NCBI RefSeq assembly: GCF_015627175.1
Contig: NZ_VTDQ01000009.1
Span: forward strand, 24,905-88,904
Direction of reading: 5' to 3'
From: Acinetobacter pollinis
GTDB lineage: Bacteria; Pseudomonadota; Gammaproteobacteria; Pseudomonadales; Moraxellaceae
DNA: 64,000 nt
Below, in pieces: positions 61,574 to 64,000 of the stretch; position 1 is the stretch's first letter, and each line of letters begins with the position of its first letter. A program made the position numbers and the translations under genes. The notes beneath the pieces were generated by a model. That model made no database searches. It saw only the letters and a program-made list of their open reading frames with translations, and was not told the DNA's origin.

Positions 61574-62748
61574 ATATCTAGAGATTGATAGTATCGACGC
61601 AATAAAAAAATTGCGGTAGTAAGAATAATAAAAACGGCAAGCAGATAGGAAAAGGTTGCAGTTTTAAGTGTAACAAATTGGTTGAGTATACCCATACCAA
61701 TAACAGGTGTAGACATACCTAAATAAATAATGACGAAGAAGCTAGATGTAATAGAGGCCTTATAAGCATTTGGACTGTGCTGAGCCAAGTTTGCTAAACA
61801 CGATCTAAAACTTAGTCCCTGACCCCAGCCACATAGAGCTGTAGCAATACAAAGTAGAGTAAAGCTTTGTAAGGCAATACAAAAGAAAAATGGAATAAGC
61901 CCTAATAAAAGAGTGTAGCAGCCAACAAACTCTCTTTTTTGTTTTGGAATGAAAGGTTCACTTACTTGTCCAATTACTGAAGCAATAAACAAAATAAAAA
62001 TGGTGAGGCCAATTTGAATAGCATGATGAATCTCAAAAATATGATTCAAAATGGATGGAATCATTGAGGAGTAAAATCCCATGACCATAAAACCCGAGAA
62101 TCCAGCGATAGTTACTGGAACAAAGATACTTTTAACTTCATGAGGAAGTGAAAGCTTTTGTACCTTTAGCTTAATTTGAGAGGCTTTTTTTCGACTTTCT
62201 GGAATGAAGTAGAGAACTAAACCTGCAAATAGAGTAAGTATAAGATGAATTAAATAAGGCATCATTTCAGGAGAAGGAAGGGTTTCTATAATGATTCCTC
62301 CTACGATTGGTCCTAGACCTAGACCCAAAATATTTGCACCACTTGCGATGAGTGTTGCGACCTTACTCCAATGTTTTGGAGCAAGTTCCAATATCATGAC
62401 TGTTGCAGTTGATGCATAAAGCCCTGCTGAAAAACCAGAAAAGAGCCTTGCAATAAACCAAAAACTTAAAGCATCTCCGAATGCAAAACAAAGTGCAGAA
62501 ATAATGGAAAATAAAAGTCCTAAAAATAGCATTGGCTTACGACCTAACTGATCAGACCAACTGCCCATAATGAGCAAGGCAGAGATTACACCCAGTGCGT
62601 AGGTTGCAAAAATTAGAGTAATCGTGAGGCTCGTAATATGCTCATGTGCTTGATAAATTGGATAAATTGCTGTTGGTAAGGTTGTGCCCAGCATATTAAT
62701 TAAAAAAACGAAAGCGATGCTTAAGCAAGCTATTGATGGGTTTTTCAT
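61558..62748 (-). CDS. Major facilitator superfamily transporter
   Basis: A 396-residue MFS protein with twelve predicted membrane segments. Motif A between segments 2 and 3 is GSWSDQLGRKPMLF, typical of drug:proton antiporters and sugar or metabolite exporters. The N-terminal half resembles the DHA1 family. The substrate cannot be told from sequence. It lies 82 bases past the permease stop on the same strand, with a terminator between, so it probably has its own promoter. Confidence 0.88.
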   Translation of the reverse strand: MKNPSIACLSIAFVFLINMLGTTLPTAIYPIYQAHEHITSLTITLIFATYALGVISALLIMGSWSDQLGRKPMLFLGLLFSIISALCFAFGDALSFWFIARLFSGFSAGLYASTATVMILELAPKHWSKVATLIASGANILGLGLGPIVGGIIIETLPSPEMMPYLIHLILTLFAGLVLYFIPESRKKASQIKLKVQKLSLPHEVKSIFVPVTIAGFSGFMVMGFYSSMIPSILNHIFEIHHAIQIGLTIFILFIASVIGQVSEPFIPKQKREFVGCYTLLLGLIPFFFCIALQSFTLLCIATALCGWGQGLSFRSCLANLAQHSPNAYKASITSSFFVIIYLGMSTPVIGMGILNQFVTLKTATFSYLLAVFIILTTAIFLLRRYYQSLDIKKAP

Positions 62749-62802
62749 TTATTTATCATTTTGATGTATTTTTGATTTTTTTATTATAAATGGATTAGAG
62801 AT

Positions 62803-62830
62803 AAAAAAGCCCACGATTGTGGGCTTTTAT
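62803..62830 (-). terminator. Intrinsic terminator after the amino-acid permease
   Basis: AAAAGCCCAC (62805-62814) pairs with GTGGGCTTTT (62819-62828), with A and T runs outside. It adjoins the permease stop codon (62831-62833). Confidence 0.85.
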
Positions 62831-64000
62831 TTAGATGGCTTTTTTAGGCTTGATAAAGATTATATAAACTATAACCAATAAAATTAACCAGACACCACCT
62901 ACATAAAGAGCAGGTCTTAAACTTGGAAAATAACCAATTAAACCAATCACAAATAGCATAAAGAGTGTTGCCAAAATAGGTGCAATTGGCCAGCCAACAA
63001 TAGGAAAATCTAACTGCTTGATTTCATCTTTTGATAATTTTTTACGCATACCAAAGTGAGCGAGTAAGATCATGAGCCATACGTAAACGGTTGCAAAAGT
63101 ACCAATTGAAGCAATGATTTCGAAAACATTTTCTGGAATGAGGTAGTTTAATATCACACCAACAAGGAGTACACCAGCCATAACCACAACGGTCATCCAT
63201 GGCACACCATACCTAGATGTTTTACTAAAACTTTGAGGTGCTTGGCCCTTTTTAGCCATACCATACATCATGCGACCAGCACCGAATACATCGCTATTAA
63301 TTGCTGAAATTGCAGCAGTAATTACAACAATATTTAATACAGCCGCAGCAGATTTAATGCCTAAACCTTCAAAGATTTGTACAAACGGACTACCATTACT
63401 GCCGATTTGATTCCATGGGAAAATAGAGAGTAATACGAAGATTGTAAGTACATAAAATAAAAGAATACGAAAAGGTACAGCATTAATTGCATGTGGAATT
63501 GCTTTTTTAGGGTCTTTTGATTCACCAGCAGTAATACCGATAACCTCTACACCACCAAAAGCAAAAACAACAACAGAAAAACATGCAATAAAACCTACAA
63601 TACCATTTGGCATGAAGCCACCGTGTTGCCAAAGGTTTGTGATACTTGGATTAACAGTCGACTGTGGTAAATGAAATCCATAAATAAGAATTCCTAAACC
63701 GCCAAGAATCATTGCGATAATGGCACTGACTTTAATAATAGAAAGCCAAAATTCGAGTTCACCATATACTTTAACATGAATGAGGTTAATACCACCTAAG
63801 AAAAAAATGAGTGATAGAATCCAGATCCAACGAGGGACATCGGGAAACCAAAAGCCCATATAAATACCAAAGGCGGTCACATCTGCGATAGCAACGATGA
63901 CCATTTCAAAGACATAAGTCCAACCTGCGGTAAACCCCCAAAGTGGCCCTATGTATTCGGTTGCATAGCGACTAAAAGAGTCGGAAACAGGGTTATGTAC
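62831..64000 (-). CDS. Amino-acid permease, ProY-like (5' end outside window)
   Basis: An APC-superfamily amino-acid/proton symporter cut by the window edge. The open frame continues past 63904 to base 64000, giving 389 codons. The segment SFSRYA-x9[21 protein letters not shown] and later EVIGITAGE and [17 protein letters not shown] are typical of the AAT family, closest by my reading to proline-specific ProY. About ten membrane segments are visible. The N-terminal 70 or so residues are missing. The substrate is a guess from resemblance. Confidence 0.88.
   Translation of the reverse strand, partial: VHNPVSDSFSRYATEYIGPLWGFTAGWTYVFEMVIVAIADVTAFGIYMGFWFPDVPRWIWILSLIFFLGGINLIHVKVYGELEFWLSIIKVSAIIAMILGGLGILIYGFHLPQSTVNPSITNLWQHGGFMPNGIVGFIACFSVVVFAFGGVEVIGITAGESKDPKKAIPHAINAVPFRILLFYVLTIFVLLSIFPWNQIGSNGSPFVQIFEGLGIKSAAAVLNIVVITAAISAINSDVFGAGRMMYGMAKKGQAPQSFSKTSRYGVPWMTVVVMAGVLLVGVILNYLIPENVFEIIASIGTFATVYVWLMILLAHFGMRKKLSKDEIKQLDFPIVGWPIAPILATLFMLFVIGLIGYFPSLRPALYVGGVWLILLVIVYIIFIKPKKAI

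Overview
The window is a low-GC stretch of gammaproteobacterial chromosome that I assign to the genus Acinetobacter. The genus call rests on protein-level resemblance and gene order: comM-ubiK-glnK-amtB, nrdR-ribD-aamA-ribE, holC-pepA divergent from lptFG, pilRS-gacA, dksA-gluQ, hns, and the thrU-tyrU-glyT-thrT-tuf-trpT-secE-nusG-rplKAJL-rpoBC block. RpoC translated from its best start is 1397 residues, the length I recall for Acinetobacter. I do not name a species. Nearly everything is core housekeeping DNA. I see no prophage, insertion sequence, integron or CRISPR array.

Layout. 1-4000: the 3' end of a possible outer-membrane protein gene, then comM, ubiK and the ammonium module glnK-amtB. 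4000-7600: a tightly overlapped nrdR-ribD-aamA-ribE operon in which a solitary adenine methyltransferase sits between riboflavin genes. 7580-12520: a coiled-coil protein gene, holC and pepA on the minus strand, divergent from the LPS-export permeases lptF and lptG. 12.6-20.3 kb: gpmI and a carboxy-terminal protease, then a minus-strand gacA-pilS-pilR unit and the endopeptidase gene pbpG. 20.3-24.8 kb: thrC, hom, dsbC and xerD. 24.9-30 kb: the ferrous-iron module feoA-feoB with a small Cys-rich membrane protein, then murD-ftsW. 30-36.5 kb: gluQ, dksA, cpdA, nudF, thiC under a TPP riboswitch, and an unrecognised lipoprotein. 36.8-43.6 kb: a lone phoU, yggX-argH, and hemC-hemD-hemX-hemY. 44-47.4 kb: hns, an FHA-domain membrane protein, gph and trpE. 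47.5-61.5 kb: four tRNA genes, tuf, tRNA-Trp, secE-nusG, ribosomal protein genes with their leader control elements, and rpoB-rpoC. 61.5-64 kb: an MFS transporter and the 3' part of an amino-acid permease.

Genes that work together include GlnK controlling AmtB; PilS phosphorylating PilR for pilin transcription; LptF and LptG forming the LPS-extraction permease; FeoA and FeoB importing ferrous iron; MurD and FtsW in septal peptidoglycan synthesis; HemC and HemD making uroporphyrinogen III; and ThrC and Hom in threonine synthesis.

The observation I find most worth testing is a putative small RNA of about 82 nt on the minus strand between phoU and yggX (37528-37609). It has its own promoter-like sequence and a clean intrinsic terminator whose loop carries a run of five cytosines. 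Other points of interest are the operon-embedded methyltransferase whose remembered target, GAATTC, sits in both arms of its operon terminator; a 28-bp perfect palindrome between dsbC and hom; a perfect 13-bp tandem repeat upstream of gacA; and a roughly 19-bp hairpin between rplL and rpoB.
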